NCBI GenBank assembly: GCA_035354275.1
Contig: DAOQAU010000007.1
Span: 1 to 58,529, forward strand
From: DAOQAU01 sp035354275
GTDB lineage: Bacteria; Cyanobacteriota; Vampirovibrionia; Gastranaerophilales; Gastranaerophilaceae
Reading direction: 5' to 3'
DNA length: 58,529 bases
The notes beneath the pieces are model-generated. The model was not told where the DNA came from. It made no database searches and saw only the letters and a program-made list of their open reading frames with translations. A program made the position numbers and the translations under genes. Below are positions 41,621 to 48,665 of this stretch, piece after piece; the stretch's first letter is position 1, and every line of letters begins with the position of its first letter.

Positions 41621-41670
41621 TTATGCTTAAATCTTTACCGCTCATATTTTTGCAAGGAGGGAGCAAATGA
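41617..41670 (+). CDS. 17-residue mini-ORF bridging two membrane-protein genes
   Basis: ATG at 41617 overlaps the TGA of the upstream gene (ATGA), and its own TGA overlaps the ATG of the next gene (ATGA). It is preceded by TGCAAGGAGGGGGTAA, and the next gene by TGCAAGGAGGGAGCAA, nearly the same sequence. The peptide would be MIMLKSLPLIFLQGGSK, mildly hydrophobic. It may be a real coupling peptide or a by-product of a duplicated ribosome-binding region. Confidence 0.4.
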   Translation: MIMLKSLPLIFLQGGSK

Positions 41671-42416
41671 AATTATCCTTGCAAAAAACAGTAGATGGGG
41701 TTTACAAACATTTTTCCCATGATTTGGGATTTATGCTTTTGGTCACAGGTGCTGTGGGCTGGGCTCTTTCTTCACTTGCCCATGTTACTGCAGTTGTTAT
41801 AAATAAAGACATTCCAAAAGAACAAAAAAACTTTTTGATTCCTCAAGAAATTGCAGACGCTTTTGTTAATATCGCAGCCTTTATTGCCATAACTCACCAA
41901 TTCAATAAATTCGGAACCCGTATGGTTGAATCAGGCAAGCTTACTACCGCGCCCATTCGTAATTTTTTGATTAAAAATCAAGAATCTTTTAAAAACCTGA
42001 ATGAAAGAATTATTGATTCAAATGATTTGATTTCAAAATATTTTAAAAAGGTCTTTAAAAATGATTCTGCCGCCAAACAAAAACTTGAACCTTTCTTTAC
42101 TAAAAGAAAAGTTAATATAACAGATTCTGATGTATTTAAAAACAACCAAGACAATATCCAAAAAGATTTTTATTCGTTTTATGACGGAGTTGATTTTATA
42201 TCAAGCACAGTAGGTGCTATAGTTTCGTGCAACATTGTTACCCCTATTCTTAGAAATATATTTGGTGCAAAACGCCAAAAATCTCTTATAATGCACGATA
42301 AACTTCACCAAAGTAGCATTATGTTTGCAAAACCGAGGGTTACGCTGGAAAGTTATGCACAAAACGTAAGCCAAAAAACAAGCTTAACCTCGCCAAATTC
42401 TTCTATGAAAATCTAA
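41667..42416 (+). CDS. Lineage-specific membrane protein, partner of the preceding gene
   Basis: 249 residues, unrecognised. Hydrophobic segments: GFMLLVTGAVGWALSSLAHV, DAFVNIAAFIAITHQ and, near the C-terminus, VDFISSTVGAIVSCNIVTP followed by ILRNIFGAKRQK; a soluble Lys/Asp/Asn-rich region of about 90 residues lies between. No S-F-G motif at the N-terminus. Excellent ribosome-binding site (AAGGAGGG). Same-strand, ATGA-coupled context with the PSFGA protein suggests that the two work as a pair. The 3' end overlaps the convergent HTH gene by 4 nt. Confidence 0.72.
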   Translation: MKLSLQKTVDGVYKHFSHDLGFMLLVTGAVGWALSSLAHVTAVVINKDIPKEQKNFLIPQEIADAFVNIAAFIAITHQFNKFGTRMVESGKLTTAPIRNFLIKNQESFKNLNERIIDSNDLISKYFKKVFKNDSAAKQKLEPFFTKRKVNITDSDVFKNNQDNIQKDFYSFYDGVDFISSTVGAIVSCNIVTPILRNIFGAKRQKSLIMHDKLHQSSIMFAKPRVTLESYAQNVSQKTSLTSPNSSMKI

Positions 42417-42631
42417 TCTACAAGACCTTCCCTGACTGCTTTTACGGCAGCCTGAACCCTGTCTTCCACAGACATTTTGTGAAGAATAGAGCACACATGC
42501 GCCTTTATTGTATGCGAACTTATGGCTAATTCTTTTGCTATTTCGGTATTACTTTTTCCCAGGGTAACCAAATTCAGGACTTCAAATTCTCTTTTAGTAA
42601 GATTTTTTGAAAAGTTTTGGTTTTCTTCCAT
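42413..42631 (-). CDS. Stand-alone LuxR/GerE-type HTH protein
   Basis: 72 residues consisting only of a LuxR-type DNA-binding domain: LTKREFEVLNLVTLGKSNTE, IAKELAISSHTIKAHVCSIL, HKMSVEDRVQAAVKA. There is no receiver or ligand-binding domain. Minimal GerE-like regulators of this size exist (B. subtilis GerE has 74 residues). Targets unknown; it is followed on the minus strand by the pilin genes' region, being their downstream neighbour, so it could act on them. Confidence 0.88.
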   Translation of the reverse strand: MEENQNFSKNLTKREFEVLNLVTLGKSNTEIAKELAISSHTIKAHVCSILHKMSVEDRVQAAVKAVREGLVD

Positions 42632-42666
42632 TAATACCTCAAAGGTTTTTGTAAAAAAATTAAAAA

Positions 42667-42700
42667 GCGGACTGACAACATTATAATACCGTCAGTCCGC
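42667..42700 (-). terminator. Terminator downstream of the Flp pilin genes
   Basis: GCGGACTGAC / GTCAGTCCGC with a 14-base loop, followed by TTTTTA on the minus strand. Confidence 0.75.
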
Positions 42701-42740
42701 AAAAGTCTATTTATTAAGTTTTATTACCTGAATAAGCCTG

Positions 42741-42986
42741 CTATTCGCAACTGCCTGTTGTTGGATTGTATGTCATTGGCGGCGTAAGGCTTTGGCAATA
42801 GTTATTGCTGGCGTTATCGCTAACACCCGAAACGGTATTTCCTGCTTTATTCCCCGCCTCGGTAATCGTTCCGCCAAGTTTTGTAAGCACAGCTATTGCA
42901 ACTATTGCAACCAGTGCCAAAATCAATCCGTATTCAACTAAGGCCTGTGCAGCCTTTTTAATTATTATTTTTTTTGTTTTTTTCAT
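42741..42986 (-). CDS. Flp-type pilin with C-terminal cysteine pair (copy 2)
   Basis: 81 residues. A basic leader of 12 residues (KKTKKIIIKKA), then the Flp signature AQALVEYGLILALVAIVAIA with Glu-Tyr at the usual position, and a polar C-terminal part. It ends with two cysteines (NYC and GSCE) 18 residues apart, which could form a disulfide loop; typical Flp pilins of tad systems are shorter and have none. A prepilin peptidase would cut before the hydrophobic segment. Forms a tandem pair with the next gene. Confidence 0.88.
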   Translation of the reverse strand: MKKTKKIIIKKAAQALVEYGLILALVAIVAIAVLTKLGGTITEAGNKAGNTVSGVSDNASNNYCQSLTPPMTYNPTTGSCE

Positions 42987-43015
42987 TATTTAAATTTTGC
43001 TCAATTTATAGACTG

Positions 43016-43240
43016 TTATGGGGTTATGTCACAAAATTTTGTGTCCTCATTCCATTGTCCACTAACAGAGTTACAATAAGCTGCTCCTGAATTCTCTGTA
43101 ACTTTTTGTACTTGAGTATCTGTGCTGTTTCCAACGTTGCCGATTGTTCCGCCAAACTTACTCAAAACGGCAAGTGCAACTATCGCAACAAGTGCTAAAA
43201 TCAAACCGTATTCAATCAATGATTGTGCTGTCTTTTTCAT
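43016..43240 (-). CDS. Flp-type pilin with C-terminal cysteine pair (copy 1)
   Basis: 74 residues. Leader of 3-5 residues (MKKTA), then QSLIEYGLILALVAIVALAV, and a polar C-terminal region with cysteines in AYCNSV and KFCDI. About 60 percent like its neighbour in the hydrophobic part and divergent beyond it. AAGGAGAGTT precedes the ATG. No tad assembly genes (CpaF, TadBC) are in the window, so the machinery must lie elsewhere. Confidence 0.88.
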   Translation of the reverse strand: MKKTAQSLIEYGLILALVAIVALAVLSKFGGTIGNVGNSTDTQVQKVTENSGAAYCNSVSGQWNEDTKFCDITP

Positions 43241-43369
43241 AAAACTCTCCTTGTTATTGTTAATTATATAATTACAATCGGATTATATCACTTTTATTTT
43301 TATAATGCAAATGGTTTTTTGGGTGAATGGCTTAACAGTTGAGAAGTCGAACAGTCTAATAGTTGAAAA

Positions 43370-43410
43370 GTTTTTATTCACTTCTATTTACCATTTACTA
43401 TTTACTGTTA
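43370..43410. repeat. Low-complexity TTTACTATTTACT sequence
   Basis: ATTCACTTCTATTTACC, ATTTACTATTTACTG: short imperfect repeats upstream of the ABC transporter operon, related to the ATTTACTATTTCC sequence at 53555-53590. Confidence 0.5.
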
Positions 43411-43456
43411 ACCCCACTTGCAAAAAAATGCGAAATGGTTTAGATTATACATGACT

Positions 43457-44188
43457 ATGATTAAGTTGGAAAATGTAAGAAAGAGTTACAGAACAACACG
43501 CATCCTTAATAACGTTTCATTCTGCGCGCATCGCGGAGAAATTGTCGCTATTATCGGTCCTTCGGGCTGCGGCAAAACAACATTGCTCAAATGTATAGAC
43601 GGACTGGAAAAAATCGACAACGGAACAATTACAATAGAAGGTCATGACATAACAAAAAAAACAAAAGATTTATCAAAATTAAGACAAAATGTCGGAATCG
43701 TTTTTCAACAGTACAATTTATTTCCGCACATGACGGTAAAACAAAACATAGTCCTTGCCCCATTGATTGTTAAAAGGATGAAAAAAAACGACGCTGAAAT
43801 TTTAGCCATGCTGCTTTTAGAAAAAGTAGGCTTGCTTGATAAAATGGACCATTACCCGCATCAGCTCTCAGGCGGTCAAGCACAAAGGGTTGCGATAGCA
43901 AGAACCCTTGCAATGAAACCCAAAGTAGTTATGTTTGACGAACCGACAAGCGCGCTTGACCCTCACATGAAAGTTGAAGTTCTTGAAGTCATAAGAAAGC
44001 TTAAAAATCAGGATATGATTATTCTTCTGGTAACTCACGAACTTAAATTCGCAAAAGAAATCGCCGACAGGGTAGTATTTTTATACAACGGACAGGTAAT
44101 AGAAAATGATTCTGCGCAAAATGTTTTTAATTCGCCCAAAAATGAGGTTACAAAAAAATATTTTGAAAAAATTTCTGGGGCAGAATAG
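43457..44188 (+). CDS. Polar amino-acid ABC transporter, ATP-binding subunit (GlnQ-like)
   Basis: 243 residues from the ATG at 43457 (MIKLENVRKSYR); ATGs at 43451 and 43418 are in frame but give non-family extensions, and none has a clear ribosome-binding site. Walker A GPSGCGKTTLLK, Q-loop VFQQYNLFPHMTV, ABC signature LSGGQAQRVAIART, Walker B VVMFDEPTSALDP, and the H-loop VTHELKFA are all intact. Length and LFPHMTV-type Q-loop fit the glutamine/glutamate uptake group. First gene of a four-gene operon with binding protein and two permeases. Confidence 0.93.
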   Translation: MIKLENVRKSYRTTRILNNVSFCAHRGEIVAIIGPSGCGKTTLLKCIDGLEKIDNGTITIEGHDITKKTKDLSKLRQNVGIVFQQYNLFPHMTVKQNIVLAPLIVKRMKKNDAEILAMLLLEKVGLLDKMDHYPHQLSGGQAQRVAIARTLAMKPKVVMFDEPTSALDPHMKVEVLEVIRKLKNQDMIILLVTHELKFAKEIADRVVFLYNGQVIENDSAQNVFNSPKNEVTKKYFEKISGAE

Positions 44189-44199
44189 AAAGTTTTAAT

Positions 44200-44982
44200 A
44201 TGAAAAGACAAGTTATCTATATTTTTTTATTAGGTTTGGTTATTTTTTTCTCGGGCTGCAAAAAACAAGACGAAACAAGCGATGTTTTGGATAAAGTGTT
44301 AAGCCGCGGAAAATTAATTGTCGGAGTAAAATTTGACACAAAACCTTTCGGCTACATTGACGAGAAACAAAATTTGACGGGCTTTGACGTCGATTTGGCA
44401 AAACATATCGCAAAAAATCTTTTAGGCAGTGAAGATAAAATAGAATTCAAGCAGGTAACCCCTTCAAACAGAATTTTAACTTTAAATTCCGGTCAGGTTG
44501 ATATGATTATAGCAACAATGACTATAACAGATGAAAGAAAAGAAGTCATAGATTTTTCAAAACCTTATTATATGGCAGGACAGGCAATTTTAGTTCCCGC
44601 AAAAAGCGACATTGGTTCTATGGCTGACTTAAACGGAAAGCGTGTCATAATAATTTTCGGCTCTACGGCAGAAAAAAATACAAGACTTATGGCACCCGAG
44701 GCTAAAATTTCAGGTTACAAAACTTATACCAACGGCTACAGCGCGCTAAAACAAGGCAGAGCAGATGCAATCACCTCGGATGATACCATTTTAATGGGCT
44801 TTGCCATGCAAGATGATTCGGTTAAACTTTTGCCCAAAAGATATTCAAAAGAGCCTTATGCAATAGGATTTAAAAAGGGCGAAAGCTCAACAAGATTAAG
44901 ACAAAGAGTGGATTTAATTCTTGACGAAATGATTAAATCCGGTCAACTAAACAAATTAAAAGCAAAATGGATTAAATACTGA
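44200..44982 (+). CDS. Amino-acid ABC transporter substrate-binding lipoprotein
   Basis: 260 residues. Lipoprotein signal with lipobox FFSGC (Cys near residue 20). SBP family 3 features: GKLIVGVKFDTKPFGYID, GFDVDLAKHIAKNLLG, NSGQVDMIIATMTITDERKE, IDFSKPYYMAGQ, and a C-terminal FKKGESSTRLRQRVD. The DERKE..DFS.PY motif is typical of binding proteins for glutamine, glutamate or aspartate. Lipid anchoring in a diderm is less usual for this family. The last 14 bases including the stop are duplicated after a small palindromic element (next entry). Confidence 0.93.
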   Translation: MKRQVIYIFLLGLVIFFSGCKKQDETSDVLDKVLSRGKLIVGVKFDTKPFGYIDEKQNLTGFDVDLAKHIAKNLLGSEDKIEFKQVTPSNRILTLNSGQVDMIIATMTITDERKEVIDFSKPYYMAGQAILVPAKSDIGSMADLNGKRVIIIFGSTAEKNTRLMAPEAKISGYKTYTNGYSALKQGRADAITSDDTILMGFAMQDDSVKLLPKRYSKEPYAIGFKKGESSTRLRQRVDLILDEMIKSGQLNKLKAKWIKY

Positions 44983-45041
44983 ACTTAAGACAGTTCCCGC
45001 AACAAATGCGGGATGACAGTATGCAAAGGATTAAATACTGA
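44969..45041. repeat. Small palindromic element flanked by a 14-bp direct repeat
   Basis: GGATTAAATACTGA occurs at 44969-44982 and at 45028-45041. Between them lies a 45-bp insert with the hairpin CCCGCAACAAATGCGGG and GATGACAG. The left copy holds the stop of the binding-protein gene, the right copy the first base of the permease start. The arrangement looks like an insertion with target duplication. Confidence 0.75.
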
Positions 45042-45715
45042 TGTATGAAATGGATTTTTCAACACTCTTAAAAAACTATCCGATGATAATCGAAGGTATT
45101 TTAACTACGATTTCGGTATCACTGCTTGCAGGTATTTTGGCTTTTGTCTTAGGAAGTTTTTTTGCTTACTTCAGAACAAGTCCTTTAAATATTATTTCAA
45201 AAATCACAAGCTTTATCGTACTTTTTATAAGAAATATGCCGCTTTTGATACTGATTTATCTTTTTTATAAGGGTTTACCGTCAATTCATCTTGTTTTGTC
45301 GGCATACGCTTGCGGAATTTTAGCATTAGGGCTTTACACGGGCTGTTATATTTCAGATGCTATAATCTCGGGTATAAATGCAGTTCCGAAAGAACATTTT
45401 CAAGCAAGCCAATCACTTGGTATGAGCAGGATTAAATCTTTTATTTATATCATTTACCCTCAGGCAACAAGGTATGTGATTCCGATTTTGGGAAACCAGT
45501 TTATGAGTTTGGTTAAAAACTCTTCACTGGTGAGTTTTATTGCCGTAACAGACATATTTTATGTCGTTTACAAAGGGATTTCAGATACTTACAGAATATA
45601 TGAATATTTTATTCTTGCCGTTGTTTTATATCTGTTTTTGACAGGTTTTGTGCTTTTGTTGACAAAAATATTGCAAAAGATTTATAGAATACCCTCGCAG
45701 GAGGTGATTGTATGA
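45041..45715 (+). CDS. Amino-acid ABC transporter permease 1
   Basis: 224 residues, HisM/GlnP type. Membrane segments: GILTTISVSLLAGILAFVLG, VLFIRNMPLLILIYLF, SAYACGILALGLYTGCYIS, and near the C-terminus FILAVVLYLFLTGFVLLLT. The cytoplasmic EAA-type loop is KEHFQASQSLGMSRIKSF followed by IYPQATRYVIPILGNQF. The start is ATG at 45041, or the ATG at 45050 (MDFSTLLKN). It overlaps the second permease by 4 nt. Confidence 0.92.
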   Translation: MYEMDFSTLLKNYPMIIEGILTTISVSLLAGILAFVLGSFFAYFRTSPLNIISKITSFIVLFIRNMPLLILIYLFYKGLPSIHLVLSAYACGILALGLYTGCYISDAIISGINAVPKEHFQASQSLGMSRIKSFIYIIYPQATRYVIPILGNQFMSLVKNSSLVSFIAVTDIFYVVYKGISDTYRIYEYFILAVVLYLFLTGFVLLLTKILQKIYRIPSQEVIV

Positions 45716-46380
45716 CATCCGATGTAATCATAAACAACCTGCCTTTTTTAATGAAAGGACTTTTGGTTACGCTGAAAGTTTCCTTTATCTGCATAATTTT
45801 AAGTTTATTTTCAGGAATAATTTTAGGAACACTGAGGTTTGCAAAAATTCCTTTAATAAGCTTTATTGCAGGACTTTTTATTGATTTGACAAGAGCAATT
45901 CCTTTGATTTTGTTTATAATATTTGTTCACTTTAGTGTTTCTCCTTATTTGTTCGGATACAGTGCTTTTTTAAATTATATGGGCATAGATTCACTGGAAA
46001 TGTACTCTGCAATAATCGCCCTTGTAATTTTTAATTGCGCATACATAGCAGAGATTATAAGAAGCGGGCTTGAAAGTGTCGGAAAAGACCAAATTCTTGC
46101 GGCACAATCTCTTGCCCTGAGCAAAGTTCAGGTAATTGAGCACATAGTGTTACCCCAGGCATTGAGAAGAATTAAACCCTCGCTTGTGGCGCAGTTGGTA
46201 ACACTTGTAAAAGATACGTCTTTAGCATCGGCAATCGACTTAATAGAATTAACCAGAGCATGCGAAATAGTTTATGAAACCTCCTATCACGAATTTGAAG
46301 TATTATGTTTCGCGGCTTGTGTTTATGTGAGCGTAAATTTTTTAATACAAAAAATGTTTAATACGGATATAAAATGTTAA
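45712..46380 (+). CDS. Amino-acid ABC transporter permease 2
   Basis: 222 residues. Same family as the preceding gene: GLLVTLKVSFICIILSLFSG, LTRAIPLILFIIFVHFS, AIIALVIFNCAYIAEIIRSG, EAA loop KDQILAAQSLALSKVQVIEH, and VLPQALRRIKPSLVAQLV. The two permeases should form a heterodimer as in GltJ/GltK-type systems. Very good ribosome-binding site (GCAGGAGGTGATTG), with a GTATGA overlap to the first permease. Last gene of the operon. Confidence 0.92.
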   Translation: MTSDVIINNLPFLMKGLLVTLKVSFICIILSLFSGIILGTLRFAKIPLISFIAGLFIDLTRAIPLILFIIFVHFSVSPYLFGYSAFLNYMGIDSLEMYSAIIALVIFNCAYIAEIIRSGLESVGKDQILAAQSLALSKVQVIEHIVLPQALRRIKPSLVAQLVTLVKDTSLASAIDLIELTRACEIVYETSYHEFEVLCFAACVYVSVNFLIQKMFNTDIKC

Positions 46381-46384
46381 ACTA

Positions 46385-46413
46385 TTGACTTTTTTTTTAA
46401 AGTTTGTTAGTAT
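46385..46413 (+). promoter_or_regulatory. Possible promoter of the prepilin gene
   Basis: TTGACT (46385-46390), 17-bp spacer, TAGTAT (46408-46413). A TATAAT at 46436-46441 without a good -35 is an alternative. The leader to the ATG at 46489 is about 45-70 bases. Confidence 0.4.
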
Positions 46414-46488
46414 TTATCTGTACTTTATAATATAAGGTGAGTTGTAAGGATTTTATTGTATATTAACTAAGCGAAAGGTAGAAAGATT

Positions 46489-47049
46489 ATGAAAAAAAGA
46501 TTAGGATTTACTTTGGCAGAGGTATTAATCACTTTGGGTATTATAGGTGTAGTTGCTGCCATGACTATTCCGACTTTGATGAACCAAACAGGACAAGCTG
46601 AGTTCAAAACAGGGCTTAAAAAAATGATTTCAGGAATTAATCAAGCCGTTACTATGAACGTTGCACTAGACAGCGTAAGCTTTTCCGAAGGAGATGAAAC
46701 CAACAACTTATATAAATTATTCTCTGACAGAATGAATGTTATCAGTTCAACATCTGCAGCCGTTGGAACCGGAGATATAAATGTTGACGAAGGTAATTAT
46801 ATCATATTCTTAAATGACGGGGCGGCTATTTCTTGGACAGATACTGTTAACGAAACTGCTTGTACAACAACTGTAGGAACAAATGAAGCAACAGGTGTAT
46901 GTAACGTCCTTATTGACGTAAACGGCAAGAAAAGACCTAATGCACTTACAACTTCATCAACTGATATTAAAGACCAGTTTGGTGTCAGAATCGGTGGGCA
47001 ACAAGCACTTCCGGGTGGCGTTGCAAAAGCAGTTATGTATAACAGATAA
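46489..47049 (+). CDS. Type IV prepilin-like protein
   Basis: 186 residues. Short basic leader (MKKRLG), then the class III prepilin-peptidase site and hydrophobic helix GFTLAEVLITLGIIGVVAAM followed by TIPTLMNQ; Glu at position 5 of the mature protein is present. The C-terminal domain has CTTTVGTNEATGVCNVLIDV, a cysteine pair likely to make a disulfide, and DVNGKKRPN, a sequence I associate with prepilins of this lineage. It could be a pseudopilin of a type II-like system, a minor pilin or a DNA-uptake pilin. AAAGGTAGAAAG precedes the ATG; terminator directly behind, so it is monocistronic. Confidence 0.9.
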   Translation: MKKRLGFTLAEVLITLGIIGVVAAMTIPTLMNQTGQAEFKTGLKKMISGINQAVTMNVALDSVSFSEGDETNNLYKLFSDRMNVISSTSAAVGTGDINVDEGNYIIFLNDGAAISWTDTVNETACTTTVGTNEATGVCNVLIDVNGKKRPNALTTSSTDIKDQFGVRIGGQQALPGGVAKAVMYNR

Positions 47050-47072
47050 TTTAATATATAAACTATAAATTT

Positions 47073-47098
47073 AAAGGCAACAGATATCTGTTGCCTTT
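47073..47098 (+). terminator. Intrinsic terminator of the prepilin gene
   Basis: AAAGGCAACAGA / TCTGTTGCCTTT hairpin followed by TTTTGTG. Confidence 0.88.
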
Positions 47099-47117
47099 TT
47101 TGTGTTAAAATTGTTAT

Positions 47118-47792
47118 ATGAAAATATCGGGAGAAAAACAGTTAGATTTATTGACCAATTTGGTAAATTTTATATTTAGCATTCAAAGGCATTTAACATT
47201 TATCAAGGAAGTTAATAACCCTGAGCTTAAGCCTTGCATTTACGCCCTATGGCACGGACATCAGTGTTGTATTTTCGGGGTTGAAGACAAAGCTCATTTG
47301 AATGTATTAATAAGCCGCTCGATTGACGGTGAAATTATTGCAAGAGCAACAGAAAAATTAGGATTCAAAACAGTCAGAGGTTCAAAAGGCAAAAAAGGCA
47401 GCGTTGAAGCCACAATGCAATTACTTGACAGGCTTAAAAATAGCGAGTGCATTGCAATGACAGTTGACGGACCAAGCGGTCCTGCTTTTCAAGTCAAAGA
47501 AGGGGTAATTAAAATAGCAAAAATGTCGGGTGCTCCCATAATTCCCGTTTATTGGTATTCTCCTCAAATTAATTTTATAAAATTCCCCTCCTGGGATAAA
47601 TTGTTGTATCCGCTTGGCGCTACATGGCTTGTTAATTTATACGGGGAGCCGATTTATGTAAATTCGGATAACACAGATGAGCAAGATGAAGAGGCAAGAT
47701 TAAAACTTCAAAATGCATTGAAAGAGCTTGAAGAAAAAGCCCCGCAAGTACATAAAGAAATTTATAAATTCAGATTATGGAAAAAAAATTAA
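47118..47792 (+). CDS. DUF374 / lysophospholipid acyltransferase-like protein
   Basis: 224 residues. Pattern of the DUF374 family, related to LPLAT acyltransferases: ALWHGHQCCIFG near the N-terminus, LISRSIDGEIIARATEKLGF, TVRGSKGKKGSVEATMQLL, MTVDGPSGPAFQVKEGVIKI and SGAPIIPVYWYSP. These proteins are often next to lipid A or LPS genes and may transfer an acyl group to lipid A precursors; the acceptor is not known here. One N-terminal hydrophobic stretch could associate with the membrane. The 3' end overlaps the nitrilase gene by 16 nt. Confidence 0.88.
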   Translation: MKISGEKQLDLLTNLVNFIFSIQRHLTFIKEVNNPELKPCIYALWHGHQCCIFGVEDKAHLNVLISRSIDGEIIARATEKLGFKTVRGSKGKKGSVEATMQLLDRLKNSECIAMTVDGPSGPAFQVKEGVIKIAKMSGAPIIPVYWYSPQINFIKFPSWDKLLYPLGATWLVNLYGEPIYVNSDNTDEQDEEARLKLQNALKELEEKAPQVHKEIYKFRLWKKN

Positions 47793-48658
47793 AAATAGCG
47801 GCAATTCAAATGTCGTCAAAAATCGGCGATATTGATTTTAACATTAAAAAAATTGATGGATTAATCAAAAAAAACATCAAGGAAGAGATTGATTTGCTTA
47901 TTTTGCCAGAAGTTTGGACAGTAGGCTGGATGCCTGCAGGATTTAAAAACTCCGCAAAAGATATTGAAAAAAGCAAAGCTTTTTTGTTTTTATCAAAAAT
48001 TGCAAAAAAATACAATACAAATATAATCGGCGGAAGTTTTATAACAAAAAGGGATTCAAAATATTACAATTCATGTCCTGTGATAAATAATAAAGGCGAA
48101 CTTATTGCAACTTACGACAAAATGCACCTTTTTTCTTACTACGGCTGCGACGAAGGAGCTTTTGTAGAAAAAGGAAACAATCCCGTAATGGTTGAATTTT
48201 GTTTAAACTCAAAAAAGATTGCTTCGGTGAACGATAATTGTAAAAGCCGACAATCTACGTCTCGCAATGACATTGTCAAAATCGGCTTAAGCATCTGCTA
48301 TGACATAAGATTTCCTGAAATTTACAGGGCTTACGCTAATGCAGGGGCGGATTTATTGATAAACATGGCCGCTTGGCCAAAATCAAGGGCAGGACATTGG
48401 GAAACGCTTACCAAGGCGCGCGCTGTTGAAAATCAGTGTTTTATGGTTGCTTTGACACAATCGGGCAAAATCACCGAAGATGAATGGAATTTGGGACATT
48501 CAAGAATTATAGATTTCAACGGAGAGGTAATTTCACAAATAAAAAAGGGCGAAGGGGTAATTTTTGCACAACCCGATTTTGAAAAGATGTATCAATTTAG
48601 AAAAAAATGTACAGTTTTACTTGATATACAAGAAAATTATGATGTAAAATTGTTTTAA
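47777..48658 (+). CDS. Carbon-nitrogen hydrolase (omega-amidase/nitrilase family)
   Basis: 293 residues. The catalytic triad is visible: Glu in LLILPEVWTVGW, Lys in YDKMHLFSYYG, Cys in GLSICYDIRFPEIYRAYANA. NMAAWPKSRAGHWETLTKAR is typical of omega-amidase (YafV/Nit2) relatives, which hydrolyse alpha-keto-glutaramate, so that function is likely but not proven. About 20 residues just before KIGLSICYD (SVNDNCKSRQSTSRNDIV) have no counterpart in the family and look like a translated dispersed repeat, inserted in frame. Starts within the end of the DUF374 gene. Confidence 0.9.
   Translation: MEKKLKIAAIQMSSKIGDIDFNIKKIDGLIKKNIKEEIDLLILPEVWTVGWMPAGFKNSAKDIEKSKAFLFLSKIAKKYNTNIIGGSFITKRDSKYYNSCPVINNKGELIATYDKMHLFSYYGCDEGAFVEKGNNPVMVEFCLNSKKIASVNDNCKSRQSTSRNDIVKIGLSICYDIRFPEIYRAYANAGADLLINMAAWPKSRAGHWETLTKARAVENQCFMVALTQSGKITEDEWNLGHSRIIDFNGEVISQIKKGEGVIFAQPDFEKMYQFRKKCTVLLDIQENYDVKLF
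48229..48276. repeat. In-frame dispersed repeat in the nitrilase gene
   Basis: Contains ACAATCTACGTCTCGCAATG; the complement GTCATTGCGAGACG is a common start of small palindromic repeats. Translates as CKSRQSTSRNDI immediately before the catalytic-Cys strand. Element limits are approximate. Confidence 0.55.
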
Positions 48659-48665
48659 GGACGTC

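Noticed and set aside
42413..42631. LuxR-type HTH as truncated response regulator pseudogene
   Set aside because: It has its own start, complete HTH domain and the size of known minimal GerE-type regulators, so there is no sign of decay.
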